Assembly (NCBI GenBank): GCA_012032855.1
Contig: JAAUQA010000221.1
Span: 1 to 6,027, forward strand
Direction: 5' to 3'
Source: Candidatus Competibacteraceae bacterium
GTDB lineage: Bacteria; Pseudomonadota; Gammaproteobacteria; Competibacterales; Competibacteraceae
DNA length: 6,027 nucleotides
A program made the position numbers and the translations under genes. The notes below the pieces were generated by a model. It was given only the letters and a program-made list of their open reading frames with translations, was not told the origin of the DNA and did not search any database. The first letter of the stretch is position 1, and each line of letters opens with the position of its first letter. Of the stretch, positions 1-6,027 are shown in pieces.

Positions 1-1
1 G

Positions 2-778
2 CTGTTCAAACACCCGCAGATCAAGCGCGCCGTACAAACCGGCCAAGTACAGGCCGGCGAAGTTTTTATTTCCATTCTCGGCAATGAAGACCCGTTGTAC
101 ACAGTCGATTCCATTCCGTTTTTAGCTACTGACTACGCGCAGGCGAAGACGCTTTGGCAAGCGTCCCGTCAGCTCATCGAACAACGCTTGGCTAAGGACG
201 GCTTGATCCTGCTATACGCAGTGCCCTGGCCGGCGCAAGGGTTGTATGTTAGCAAACCGGTGGCAACCATCGACGATCTTGGCGGCCTCAAGTTTCGCGC
301 TTACAACAAAGCGACTTCCAGATTGGCGCAGCTGGTCGGCGCGGTGCCCACCCAAATCGAAGTGCCGGAAATACCCCAAGCCTTCGCTACCGGCCTAGTC
401 GAGGCCATGATCACCTCGCCGACCACCGGGGTGAACTCCAAGGCATGGGATTTCGTGAAACACTTCTACGACCTGCAGGCGTGGATTCCCAAAAACATGA
501 TCATCGTGAATCGGCGTCAATTCGACGCCTTGGATGAGGCGAGTCAGCAAGCGGTACGCGATGCTGCAGCCAAAGCGGAACAACGCGGCTGGAAGATCAG
601 CATGGCCGAAGGTGAAGCGATGAAAAAAGAACTGGCCGACAACGGCATGAGCGTTGCGCCTCCGTCGGCTGAACTCAAGGCGGAACTACTCAAAATCGGT
701 GCCACGATGACCGACGAATGGCTACAGGAAACCGGGGAGGACGGTAAGGCCGTGCTCGACGCCTATCGCGCTCAATAG
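2..778 (+). CDS. dctP: TRAP transporter substrate-binding protein, DctP type (5' end cut by window)
   Basis: Periplasmic solute receptor of a tripartite ATP-independent periplasmic (TRAP) transporter; it binds a small organic acid and hands it to the DctQM membrane complex. The frame is open from the first base, so the gene begins upstream. The 258 residues present are the C-terminal part of a protein normally about 320-340 long; the signal peptide and first strand are missing. Family signs: the GLKFRAYN segment, whose Arg (codon 296-298) sits where DctP proteins use a conserved Arg to bind the ligand carboxylate, then the VPTQIEVPEIPQAFATG and WDFVKHFYD segments typical of this family. An internal TTG at position 95 could be misread as a start, but the coding sequence clearly continues upstream (LFKHPQIKRAV...). 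It is followed 34 bases later by dctQ and then dctM, so it is the first of the three transporter genes seen. Substrate is not identifiable. The family call is firm; the gene symbol is by family only. Confidence 0.93.
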   Translation: MFKHPQIKRAVQTGQVQAGEVFISILGNEDPLYTVDSIPFLATDYAQAKTLWQASRQLIEQRLAKDGLILLYAVPWPAQGLYVSKPVATIDDLGGLKFRAYNKATSRLAQLVGAVPTQIEVPEIPQAFATGLVEAMITSPTTGVNSKAWDFVKHFYDLQAWIPKNMIIVNRRQFDALDEASQQAVRDAAAKAEQRGWKISMAEGEAMKKELADNGMSVAPPSAELKAELLKIGATMTDEWLQETGEDGKAVLDAYRAQ

Positions 779-812
779 CCTCTTCCGACTAGCTCACTCA
801 AGAGAAGTACTG

Positions 813-1319
813 ATGCAACGGCTACTCGGATGCTTATATCGTTGCTGCGAAATGCTGGCGGCGTTGTTTATGGTGACCATTGCAGTGCTGATTTTGGCCC
901 AAACCATCGGTCGTCAGCTCGGTTTGGTGGTACCGGATGCCAATGAAATGGCTGGCTATTCCTTTGCGGCATTGACCTTTCTGGCGCTGGCACCGACCTT
1001 CCGGGCCGGTGCGCATATCCGCGTATCCTTGCTGATCACGCGGTTGCCCGCCAAACTGCGCTTCGGCTTCGAACTGTGGGCGTTGACCGCTGGCTTGGGA
1101 CTGGTTTTGTATGCCACCTGGTGGATTATTGATCTTGCCATCGGGTCGTTCCGCTACCATGACGTGTCGCCAGGGGTAGTGGCTTTTCCACTGTGGATAC
1201 CGCAGGCGGCGATGGCTTTCGGGCTAATCGTCATGAGTCTGTGTTTATTGGAAACCCTGATCGGAACTTGGCGCGGGATACTCCCGTCCACGCCACACGG
1301 CGGCGAACAGAGCGAATAG
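813..1319 (+). CDS. dctQ: TRAP transporter small permease subunit, DctQ type
   Basis: Small integral membrane subunit of the TRAP transporter, partner of the large DctM permease. The 168 residues show four hydrophobic segments, about 12-33, 46-64, 85-108 and 128-150, the standard DctQ layout, with the conserved GAHIRV stretch (66-71) after helix 2 and a polar C-terminal tail. The ATG at 813 is preceded by AAGAGAAG, a reasonable ribosome binding site, about 5 bases upstream. It lies between dctP (34-base gap) and dctM (13-base gap) in the same direction, so all three are probably co-transcribed. DctQ sequences vary a lot, so the call rests on length, topology and context as much as on motif. 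Confidence 0.92.
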   Translation: MQRLLGCLYRCCEMLAALFMVTIAVLILAQTIGRQLGLVVPDANEMAGYSFAALTFLALAPTFRAGAHIRVSLLITRLPAKLRFGFELWALTAGLGLVLYATWWIIDLAIGSFRYHDVSPGVVAFPLWIPQAAMAFGLIVMSLCLLETLIGTWRGILPSTPHGGEQSE

Positions 1320-1332
1320 GAGTTAAGTCTTA

Positions 1333-2634
1333 ATGGATCCAGTGTTGATGAGTGTGTTGCTGATCGGGCTGCTATTGACATTACTTGCCAGCGGCGTTTG
1401 GGTGGCGTTGGCGTTGCTGGGGGTCGCGCTGTTTGCCCTGCTGGTGTTCACTAACGCGCCGCCCGGATTGGTGCTGGGCAGCACGCTGTGGGGAGCCATT
1501 GCCTCTTGGGCGCTGGCGCCGTTGCCGCTGTTCATTTGGATGGGGGAGATTTTATTCCGCACCAGTCTGTCGGACGATTTATTCAAAGGATTAGCGCCCT
1601 GGCTGGGTCGCTGGCCTGGGCGTTTGCTGCACGTCAATATTCTTGGCTGCAGCCTGTTCGCAGCGGTGTCGGGTTCTTCGGCGGCCACCGCCGCTACCGT
1701 CGGGCGGATGTCGATTCCGGAATTACGCAAGCGCCACTACGATGAGAGCATGGTCATCGGCACGCTGGCGGGCTCGGGTACGCTAGGGTTCTTGATTCCG
1801 CCCTCAATTATCTTGATCGTATACGGTGTATCGGCTGAAATCTCAATCGCCCGCCTATTCGTGGCCGGGGTGTTGCCGGGCGTGTTGCTGATCGTCCTGT
1901 TCATGGGTTATGTGATCGTCTGGTCCTTGCTTAATAAGGATCGTCAACCACCGCCGGAACCGATCTTGCCTTGGCGCGAACGGTTTAACCAATCACGCCG
2001 CCTCATGCCGGTTATTCTACTGATTTGCGCCGTGATCGGGTCGATTTATGTGGGCTTTGCTACCCCCACCGAAGCGGCTGCATTGGGAGTAGCCGGTGCG
2101 TTAACGCTGTCCTGGCTGACCGGGTCGCTCAGTTGGCAAGGATTTACCGCCAGCGTGGTCGGCGCGACCCATACCGCTTGCATGATCGGCTTTATCTTAG
2201 CCGGCGCGGCATTTCTTACGATAGCAATGGGTTATACCGGTATTCCTCGCTTGCTTGCAGAATGGATCGATGCAATGCAATTGTCCCCGCAGGTCCTGCT
2301 CATCGCGTTGACCTTGTTTTTCATCGTGATGGGATGCTTTCTCGACGGGATTTCGGTAGTGGTGTTGACCACAGCGGTCATTCTCCCGATGGTGGAAGCA
2401 GCCGGTATCGACCTGCTGTGGTTCGGTATTTTCGTCGTGCTGGTGGTAGAGATGTCGCAGATCACCCCGCCGGTCGGCTTTAATCTGTTTGTACTACAGG
2501 GGTTGACGGGGCGTGACATTCTCGCTGTGGCGCGTGCTTCATTGCCGTTTTTTTTACTACTGGTAACGGCGGTGGTGATTATCAGCGTGTTTCCAGCTGT
2601 GGTGACTTGGTTGCCGCAAAGCATGAGCGGCTGA
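1333..2634 (+). CDS. dctM: TRAP transporter large permease subunit, DctM type
   Basis: Translocating subunit of the TRAP transporter; members of this ion-transporter superfamily family carry the solute across the inner membrane with sodium or proton symport. The 433 residues are full length for DctM (about 425-440) and highly hydrophobic, with many predicted membrane spans. Visible family signatures are AAVSGSSAATAATVG (110-124), GSGTLGFLIPPSI (147-159), the GFATPTEAAA segment (241-250) and EMSQITPPVGFNLFV (373-387); the GSS and TPTEAA segments are hallmarks of the two inverted halves of the family. The start is set by AGGAG (1318-1322), which overlaps the dctQ stop codon and lies 10 bases before the ATG. 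The gene ends 38 bases from the stop of a convergent minus-strand gene and I see no clear terminator hairpin between them. Intact, nothing odd. Confidence 0.96.
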   Translation: MDPVLMSVLLIGLLLTLLASGVWVALALLGVALFALLVFTNAPPGLVLGSTLWGAIASWALAPLPLFIWMGEILFRTSLSDDLFKGLAPWLGRWPGRLLHVNILGCSLFAAVSGSSAATAATVGRMSIPELRKRHYDESMVIGTLAGSGTLGFLIPPSIILIVYGVSAEISIARLFVAGVLPGVLLIVLFMGYVIVWSLLNKDRQPPPEPILPWRERFNQSRRLMPVILLICAVIGSIYVGFATPTEAAALGVAGALTLSWLTGSLSWQGFTASVVGATHTACMIGFILAGAAFLTIAMGYTGIPRLLAEWIDAMQLSPQVLLIALTLFFIVMGCFLDGISVVVLTTAVILPMVEAAGIDLLWFGIFVVLVVEMSQITPPVGFNLFVLQGLTGRDILAVARASLPFFLLLVTAVVIISVFPAVVTWLPQSMSG

Positions 2635-2672
2635 CCGATACCTATCGCATTCATCCCTGTGTTGTTGCCGGG

Positions 2673-3010
2673 TTACCACCGCGACACTTCTTGCAGTTCT
2701 ACCAGGATCTCGTTTAACGCGCCTTCCTCGTTATCCACGATACACACGAGATTAGCCACGCAACAGGCCGAAAAGTGATTGCCTCGCACCACCCAACCGC
2801 GCGCGGAGTCCAGCCGCGCATCCCGGTGAACATGGACAATTGATCGGCGTTGCTTTGCACCATACGGCGATAGTGGTGGGAGAATTTGGCCAGTTCGACC
2901 ATTTCCTGTTGTTGCATCAGACCATACCCCTCCGCCAGCGAGCCATCATCCCGGAACAGACAGACCACATTCACGCCATCCAGAGCCAACAGACGCTTGA
3001 TCAGGGTCAT
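2673..3010 (-). pseudogene. DUF2173-like small protein, frameshifted copy 1 (downstream member of cluster)
   Basis: Third and last gene of a minus-strand cluster. Read as is, the frame from the ATG at 3010 gives 98 residues ending at 2714, but after residue 69 (...GMRGWTP) it turns into unrelated sequence. In the -1 frame the sequence continues as RGWVVRGNHFSACCVANLV...DNEEGALNEI to a stop at 2673-2675. Removing two bases, most simply one CG unit of the (CG)4 run at 2798-2805, gives an uninterrupted 111-residue protein. That protein aligns without gaps to the corrected upstream paralog, with RGW at residues 70-72 in both. The start is firm: it overlaps the previous gene's stop as TAATG and follows GGAGGAGGGG (3016-3025). 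Family name DUF2173 is from recall of the N-terminal pattern L..L.aL.GV...; function unknown. It could be a decayed gene, a sequencing error or a phase-variable repeat. Confidence 0.72.
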
Positions 3011-3402
3011 TAGGTCCCCTCCTCCAAGGCTGCATATGCGGCTTCGTAGTCGGCCGCCTCATTAGCTATCACAATACCCATGAATGGCGGTAAGGATGCT
3101 TCCCCAGCGGTTTTCGGAGCCTCCCGGCGCAGGCCGCTGACAATCACCGACCAGTCGAAGCCGATCAGCGTAAACTGACGGACCGGATAGAATCCCCGCA
3201 TATCAGTCACCTGCTCCCAACCCCGTGCTTGCATAGTTGCAATGCTGATGTTAGCGGCACACATATGGGCCAATAAATCCAGCACGGTCTTGTCGATAAT
3301 CTCTTCGGGGCCGATCGTGTGGTCTAATAACTCACCACTGCCGCGAAATTCAAACGCTGCCAGCGCGCCGGGCAGGGCCATTAATTGTGCTAAGGTTGCC
3401 AT
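3010..3402 (-). CDS. DUF2173-like small protein of unknown function (intact middle copy)
   Basis: A 130-residue protein without a signal peptide or membrane helix, so probably cytoplasmic. It begins MATLAQLMALPGALAAFEFRGSGEL, the pattern I associate with the DUF2173 family and reminiscent of roadblock/LC7-like folds (helix, then LPG(A/V), then a strand with a G turn). Function is not known to me. It is the only unbroken one of three tandem paralogs and differs from the other two in its second half, where RQFTLIGFDWSVIV replaces their RGWV.RG motif and the tail ends in an acidic, alanine-rich helix (residues 113-128). The ATG at 3402 is chosen over a TTG seven codons upstream because GGGAGGA (3411-3417) lies 8 bases before it and would be inside the longer version. 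The stop overlaps the next start (TAATG), which points to translational coupling. Gene real: high; family name: moderate. Confidence 0.8.
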   Translation of the reverse strand: MATLAQLMALPGALAAFEFRGSGELLDHTIGPEEIIDKTVLDLLAHMCAANISIATMQARGWEQVTDMRGFYPVRQFTLIGFDWSVIVSGLRREAPKTAGEASLPPFMGIVIANEAADYEAAYAALEEGT

Positions 3403-3463
3403 AAGCTGATTCCTCCCAAACAAAGCCCAAAGCCGTGCAACTCCATGCGCGGATGGATGCGGA

Positions 3464-3818
3464 CTAAATTAAATCCATGGGGTCATGCGCCAACGCTTGA
3501 CGCATAAAATCGATGACCGGATTGATCGCTCCGGCTTGGTTATCGAATAAACAAAACACATTCGCCACGACGCAAATAGTGTGAGCGGAGCCACGCATCA
3601 CCCAACCACGCAACTGAGGGAAGTTGCGGGAAGATAACGACAGCAATAATCTCTCCCTGCATATGCGTGCTCATCGTCGTCGCTCGGCACATGATGGACG
3701 CCATACGCGCATGGGACTCGGTCAAATTGCCGCGATAGGAAAATCGATCGCCACGATAAGCGTACTCGCCCGCAGCGATCACCCCCGGTTTGGTCAACAA
3801 CTCGGCCACAATACTCAT
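3464..3818 (-). pseudogene. DUF2173-like small protein, frameshifted copy 3 (first gene of cluster)
   Basis: First gene of the minus-strand cluster. The ATG at 3818 is preceded by AGGGGAAA (3824-3831) at good spacing and opens with MSIVAELLTKPGVIAAGEY, matching its neighbours. After about residue 61 (...GEIIAVV) the frame drifts into VAWLGDAWLRSHYLRR and stops at 3540. The frame shifted by one base instead reads FPQLRGWVMRGS...ICVVANVFCLFDN and stops at 3464. Removing one base between roughly 3605 and 3650 (the GGG runs at 3618-3620 and 3628-3630 are likely places) gives 117 residues that align without gaps to the corrected copy 1, with 16 identities over the 30 residues from RGW. An alternative start at 3851 adds 11 residues but has no ribosome binding site and spoils the N-terminal match. 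Function unknown. Either a decayed gene or a sequence error. Confidence 0.7.
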
Positions 3819-3918
3819 CGGTATTTCCCCTGGGCTGAAAAAGTCGAACAATTCCTGATAAAAATAGTTAACGATGGCCGATAATGCACGTTCGCTTCCA
3901 TTCTGCTGTCAGGTAATC

Positions 3919-4401
3919 ATGCCCTCTTCAACCGAACCCAGCCCCGCGAGCTTATTACGCCGTTTGGGCGCTATTGTGTACGATACCTTGCTGCTGTTTG
4001 CGATCTTGTTCATCGCCACAGCTTTAGTGCTGCCGCTGACGGGAGGTACGGCGGTGCCGGCGGGCCAGCCGTTATTCTCACTCTATATCTTGGTAGTCTG
4101 TTTTCTGTTCTACGCTTGGTTCTGGACCCACGGTGGCCAAACGCTCGGCATGAGGGCCTGGAAACTGCGTCTCCAACAGCACACCGGCGCAGCAGTGACT
4201 TGGACGCAAGCGTTGTTGCGTTTTGGTCTGGCAGCGCTGTGGTTATTACCAGTAGTCTATGCCCGGCAGGTGTTAGGGTTGCATTGGGGGCTGAGCTTAA
4301 CTGTGGGGGCGTGTTTCCTGGCATTCGTGCTGATCCTGCGATTGCATGATCGGTATTCGGAAACCGTACTAGTGCGGTTGCCACCCAAGCCCAAGTCATG
4401 A
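3919..4401 (+). CDS. RDD-family integral membrane protein
   Basis: A 160-residue inner-membrane protein. The RDD-family pattern is visible: RRLGAIVYD just before the first hydrophobic segment (conserved Arg and Asp), then [13 protein letters not shown] in the middle, and a C-terminal [10 protein letters not shown]. There are about four hydrophobic segments (residues roughly 20-40, 52-70, 97-113 and 119-138). Function is not established for most RDD proteins; transport or stress roles have been proposed for some. I chose ATG 3919 over ATG 3874 because CAGG (3910-3913) precedes it at 5 bases, 3874 has no ribosome binding site, and RDD proteins usually begin close to the RRLGA motif. A GATAAT at 3880-3885 could be a -10 element, but no convincing -35 accompanies it. 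The stop overlaps the mnmE start by 4 bases (ATGA), so the pair is probably one transcript with coupled translation. Confidence 0.88.
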   Translation: MPSSTEPSPASLLRRLGAIVYDTLLLFAILFIATALVLPLTGGTAVPAGQPLFSLYILVVCFLFYAWFWTHGGQTLGMRAWKLRLQQHTGAAVTWTQALLRFGLAALWLLPVVYARQVLGLHWGLSLTVGACFLAFVLILRLHDRYSETVLVRLPPKPKS

Positions 4402-5741
4402 ACACGGATACCATTGTTGCCATCGCTACGCCGCCGGGACGTGGCGGGATAGGCATCGTGCGGCTGTCCGGTCTACGAACACAGGTTATCGCAGAACTGT
4501 TATTGGGCCGCGTACCGCCGCCCAGACAGGCTACTTTCTGTCGATTTCGAGATGCCGACGGACAGTTGATCGACGAAGGGATTGCGCTGTATTTCCCGGC
4601 ACCCCACTCGTTCACCGGCGAGGATGTGCTGGAATTGCACGGTCATGGCGGTCCGGTGGTGATGGATTTGCTAGTGGCCCGCGTGTTGGAGCTCGACGCA
4701 CGTTTGGCTCGCCCCGGCGAATTCTCCGAACGTGCTTTTCTCAACGATAAGCTGGATTTAGCGCAAGCCGAGGCGATTGCCGATTTAATCGAAAGCAGCA
4801 CCGTCGAAGCGGCGCGCGCTGCTTTACGTTCCTTGCAAGGCGAGTTTTCCCGTCGAGTGCATGACTTAGTCGAAGGATTGATTCACCTGAGGCTGTATGT
4901 CGAAGCCGCTATCGATTTTCCCGAAGAGGAAGTCGATTTTCTCGCCGATGGCCATATCGCTGAACAATTACGGGAGCTGTCCCGTCGTCTTGATGATTTA
5001 CGCAACACAGCGTCGCAGGGACAGCTGTTGCGCGACGGCATGACGGTGGTGATTGCGGGTCGTCCCAATGCCGGTAAATCCAGCCTGCTGAATGTTCTAG
5101 CCGGGCGCGAAGCTGCCATCGTGACCGAAATTCCCGGCACTACTCGCGATGTGCTGCGTGAACACATCAGCATCGACGGCTTGCCCTTGCACATCATCGA
5201 TACCGCTGGTTTGCGGGATAGCACCGATCCGGTGGAACAAGAGGGTATCCGTCGGGCTTGGCATGAAATCGAAACGGCTGATCGCATTGTATTCGTGGTG
5301 GACGATCAACAGGGGATAACCGCCGAAGATGAAGCCTTGCGAGCCAGACTACCGACGAATACTCCGCTGACAGTGATCCGCAACAAGATCGATTTGACCG
5401 AACAGGTTGCCACTGTGCGGGAAGGCCAGTGGGGCAGTGAAGTGTTGCTGTCGATCAAAACCGGGGCGGGGTTAGCCCTATTGGATGAATATTTAAAGAA
5501 CTGTATCGGTTACCGAAACGATGAAGGCACCTTTATCGCCCGCCGCCGCCATTTGGAAGCCTTAGACAATGCGAGTAATGATTTGAGTCGGGCTTATGTA
5601 CAACTGGAACGCACTCAGGCAGGTGAGTTAGTGGCTGAGGAGTTACGCGGGGCGCAGAATGCGCTATCTGAAATCACCGGAGAATTCACCAGCGATGATT
5701 TGCTGGGGCGAATTTTTGCCTCTTTCTGTATCGGAAAATAG
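4398..5741 (+). CDS. mnmE: tRNA uridine-5-carboxymethylaminomethyl(34) synthesis GTPase MnmE
   Basis: With MnmG this GTPase installs the (carboxymethyl)aminomethyl group at C5 of wobble uridine 34 in certain tRNAs; it uses a folate-bound one-carbon unit and a potassium-activated G domain. The 447 residues are full length (E. coli about 454). The N-terminal tetrahydrofolate-binding domain starts with [21 protein letters not shown] (from residue 5). The G domain, inserted in the helical domain, shows G1 GRPNAGKS (221-228), G2 GTTRD (247-251), G3 DTAG (268-271), the family-specific Glu at 280 and G4 NKID (329-332). The G5 region reads SIKTGAG, a small change from the usual SAK. The protein ends in FCIGK (443-447), carrying the essential Cys of the C-x-G-K motif. 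The start is the ATG that overlaps the RDD gene stop; the upstream Shine-Dalgarno is weak, consistent with coupling. The 3' end is also a candidate integration site. Confidence 0.98.
   Translation: MNTDTIVAIATPPGRGGIGIVRLSGLRTQVIAELLLGRVPPPRQATFCRFRDADGQLIDEGIALYFPAPHSFTGEDVLELHGHGGPVVMDLLVARVLELDARLARPGEFSERAFLNDKLDLAQAEAIADLIESSTVEAARAALRSLQGEFSRRVHDLVEGLIHLRLYVEAAIDFPEEEVDFLADGHIAEQLRELSRRLDDLRNTASQGQLLRDGMTVVIAGRPNAGKSSLLNVLAGREAAIVTEIPGTTRDVLREHISIDGLPLHIIDTAGLRDSTDPVEQEGIRRAWHEIETADRIVFVVDDQQGITAEDEALRARLPTNTPLTVIRNKIDLTEQVATVREGQWGSEVLLSIKTGAGLALLDEYLKNCIGYRNDEGTFIARRRHLEALDNASNDLSRAYVQLERTQAGELVAEELRGAQNALSEITGEFTSDDLLGRIFASFCIGK
5724..5741 (+). other. Candidate left attachment site (attL) at the 3' end of mnmE
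   Basis: The last 18 bases of mnmE, TTCTGTATCGGAAAATAG, encode FCIG-K-stop. This is the same stretch of the gene (there TTCTGTATTGGTAAGTAA, from recall) that serves as attB/attL of Salmonella genomic island 1 and related elements. An integrase gene reading away begins 222 bases downstream, as expected of attL. Most of the first 12 bases match the recalled SGI1 core; the last codons differ by synonymous or stop-codon changes. The right-hand copy would lie outside the window, so the site is inferred from position and similarity only. Confidence 0.55.
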
Positions 5742-5785
5742 CAAACATTCTGGAGCGTTCCGAATTCTTCCGTAAACCACATCAT

Positions 5786-5808
5786 AAAACCCGAATATAA
5801 GCGGTTTT
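5786..5808 (+). terminator. Weak possible terminator downstream of mnmE
   Basis: AAAACC (5786-5791) can pair with GGTTTT (5803-5808) around an 11-base loop, followed by a pyrimidine-rich stretch (CTTTCTATTCC). The stem is only six pairs and mostly A-T, so it would be a poor intrinsic terminator. It is listed because it is the only hairpin of this type between mnmE and the integrase. Confidence 0.25.
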
Positions 5809-5825
5809 CTTTCTATTCCGTTCTT

Positions 5826-5853
5826 TTGTGTTCCGGGGGAATCTGTCTATAAT
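5826..5853 (+). promoter_or_regulatory. Candidate sigma-70 promoter for the integrase gene
   Basis: A perfect -10 hexamer TATAAT lies at 5848-5853. A weak -35, TTGTGT (5826-5831, three of six matches), stands 16 bases upstream. The start of transcription would be near 5860, leaving a leader of about 100 bases before the integrase ATG. The leader contains repeated CCCATT words and an inverted repeat that could be operator or integrase-binding sites. The call rests on the -10 box and its placement. Confidence 0.4.
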
Positions 5854-5888
5854 TGTTCCCATTGATTACCCCATTCACGTTTTTATGA

Positions 5889-5950
5889 GTGCCCATTGTC
5901 CCATCCTTGCTTATAACGACTGATAGTTTGGTGCAGGGTTTGATGGGCAC
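5889..5950. repeat. 8-bp perfect inverted repeat in the integrase leader
   Basis: GTGCCCAT at 5889-5896 is the exact reverse complement of ATGGGCAC at 5943-5950, with 46 bases between them. The right arm ends 3 bases before the AAGGTGA ribosome binding site (5954-5960) of the integrase. In RNA the arms could pair and bring a stem next to that site; in DNA they could be paired protein-binding sites. A chance occurrence in 220 bases is possible. Confidence 0.4.
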
Positions 5951-5963
5951 GTTAAGGTGATTT

Positions 5964-6027
5964 ATGGCGCTCACAGACGCCAAGTTGAAGAACCTAAAGC
6001 CCCAAGGCAGGGCTTACCAGATTGCTG
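5964..6027 (+). CDS. int: Tyrosine-recombinase integrase, N-terminal fragment (3' end cut by window)
   Basis: Only the first 21 codons are present. They read MALTDAKLKNLKP followed by QGRAYQIA, which is the characteristic beginning of P4/SGI1-type site-specific tyrosine recombinases whose N-terminal arm-DNA-binding domain is known as DUF4102 (typical form MALTDxKxRxxKPxxKxYKxxDGxGL). The catalytic domain lies outside the window. The start is supported by AAGGTGA (5954-5960) at suitable spacing. The gene reads in the same direction as mnmE, whose 3' end lies 222 bases upstream, the position expected of the integrase of an island inserted in mnmE. The full element would extend to the right. Family call is good for so short a piece; whether the full gene is intact cannot be seen. 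Confidence 0.78.
   Translation, partial: MALTDAKLKNLKPQGRAYQIA

Noticed and set aside
1323..1730. Minus-strand open frame of 135 codons inside dctM
   Set aside because: Overlaps a textbook DctM sequence entirely; composition is typical of the reverse of a hydrophobic gene.
2635..2672. Bidirectional terminator between dctM and the convergent cluster
   Set aside because: I could find no stem of useful length with a T run in these 38 bases; termination may be elsewhere or Rho-dependent.
2673..3818. Programmed ribosomal frameshifting as a common mechanism in copies 1 and 3
   Set aside because: The two genes need shifts in opposite directions (-1 in copy 1, +1 in copy 3), and no slippery heptamer or matching stimulatory hairpin is visible.
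3624..3884. Plus-strand open frame of 86 codons across the start of copy 3 and the divergent intergenic region
   Set aside because: It is antisense to a supported gene, has no ribosome binding site or recognisable motif, and its composition is that of a shadow frame.
3874..3918. Earlier ATG (3874) as start of the RDD protein
   Set aside because: No ribosome binding site before it, and the added 15 residues lie outside the usual RDD layout; ATG 3919 has CAGG at good distance.
4010..4615. Minus-strand open frame of 201 codons antisense to the RDD gene and mnmE
   Set aside because: Both genes on the other strand are clearly real by motif; this frame is low in family-like features and rich in Ser/Pro/Arg, as expected of an antisense shadow.
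5742..5963. tRNA gene or tRNA fragment as the attachment site next to the integrase
   Set aside because: No cloverleaf, T-loop GTTCGAATC-like or CCA signals are present; the mnmE 3' end fits better as the target.

Overview
The window looks like a chromosomal segment of a gammaproteobacterium. The strongest taxonomic hints are the MnmE sequence, the P-Q-M order of the TRAP transporter genes, and a row of small proteins resembling the DUF2173 family, which I associate loosely with Chromatiales-like sulfur bacteria. No rRNA, tRNA or CRISPR is visible, so the placement is an inference and the genus is open.

Left part (1-2634, + strand): a tripartite TRAP-type transporter operon. It has the C-terminal three quarters of the periplasmic substrate-binding protein (DctP type, cut by the window edge), the small four-helix membrane subunit (DctQ) and the large permease (DctM). 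The three proteins would work together to import a small organic acid using an ion gradient. The substrate cannot be read from the sequence.

Middle part (2673-3818, - strand): a head-to-tail cluster of three short paralogous genes (about 111-130 residues) resembling DUF2173, convergent with the TRAP operon. Only the middle copy is intact. Both outer copies are broken by a single frameshift at nearly the same point in the protein, just before a shared RGWV motif. When the shifts are undone (minus 2 bases in one, minus 1 in the other), the two proteins align without gaps from residue 1 to the end of the shorter one.

Right part (3919-5741, + strand): an RDD-family membrane protein overlaps by 4 bases (ATGA) with mnmE, which encodes the GTPase of tRNA wobble-uridine modification. 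mnmE is complete down to its C-terminal FCIGK.

Right edge (5742-6027): a 222-base non-coding stretch with short repeats and a plausible promoter, then the first 21 codons of a tyrosine-recombinase integrase with the usual N-terminal arm-binding start (MALTDAK). An integrase reading away from the 3' end of mnmE is the arrangement of SGI1-type genomic islands, which insert into the last 18 bases of this gene. The window therefore probably ends just inside a mobile genomic island whose left attachment site is the mnmE 3' end.
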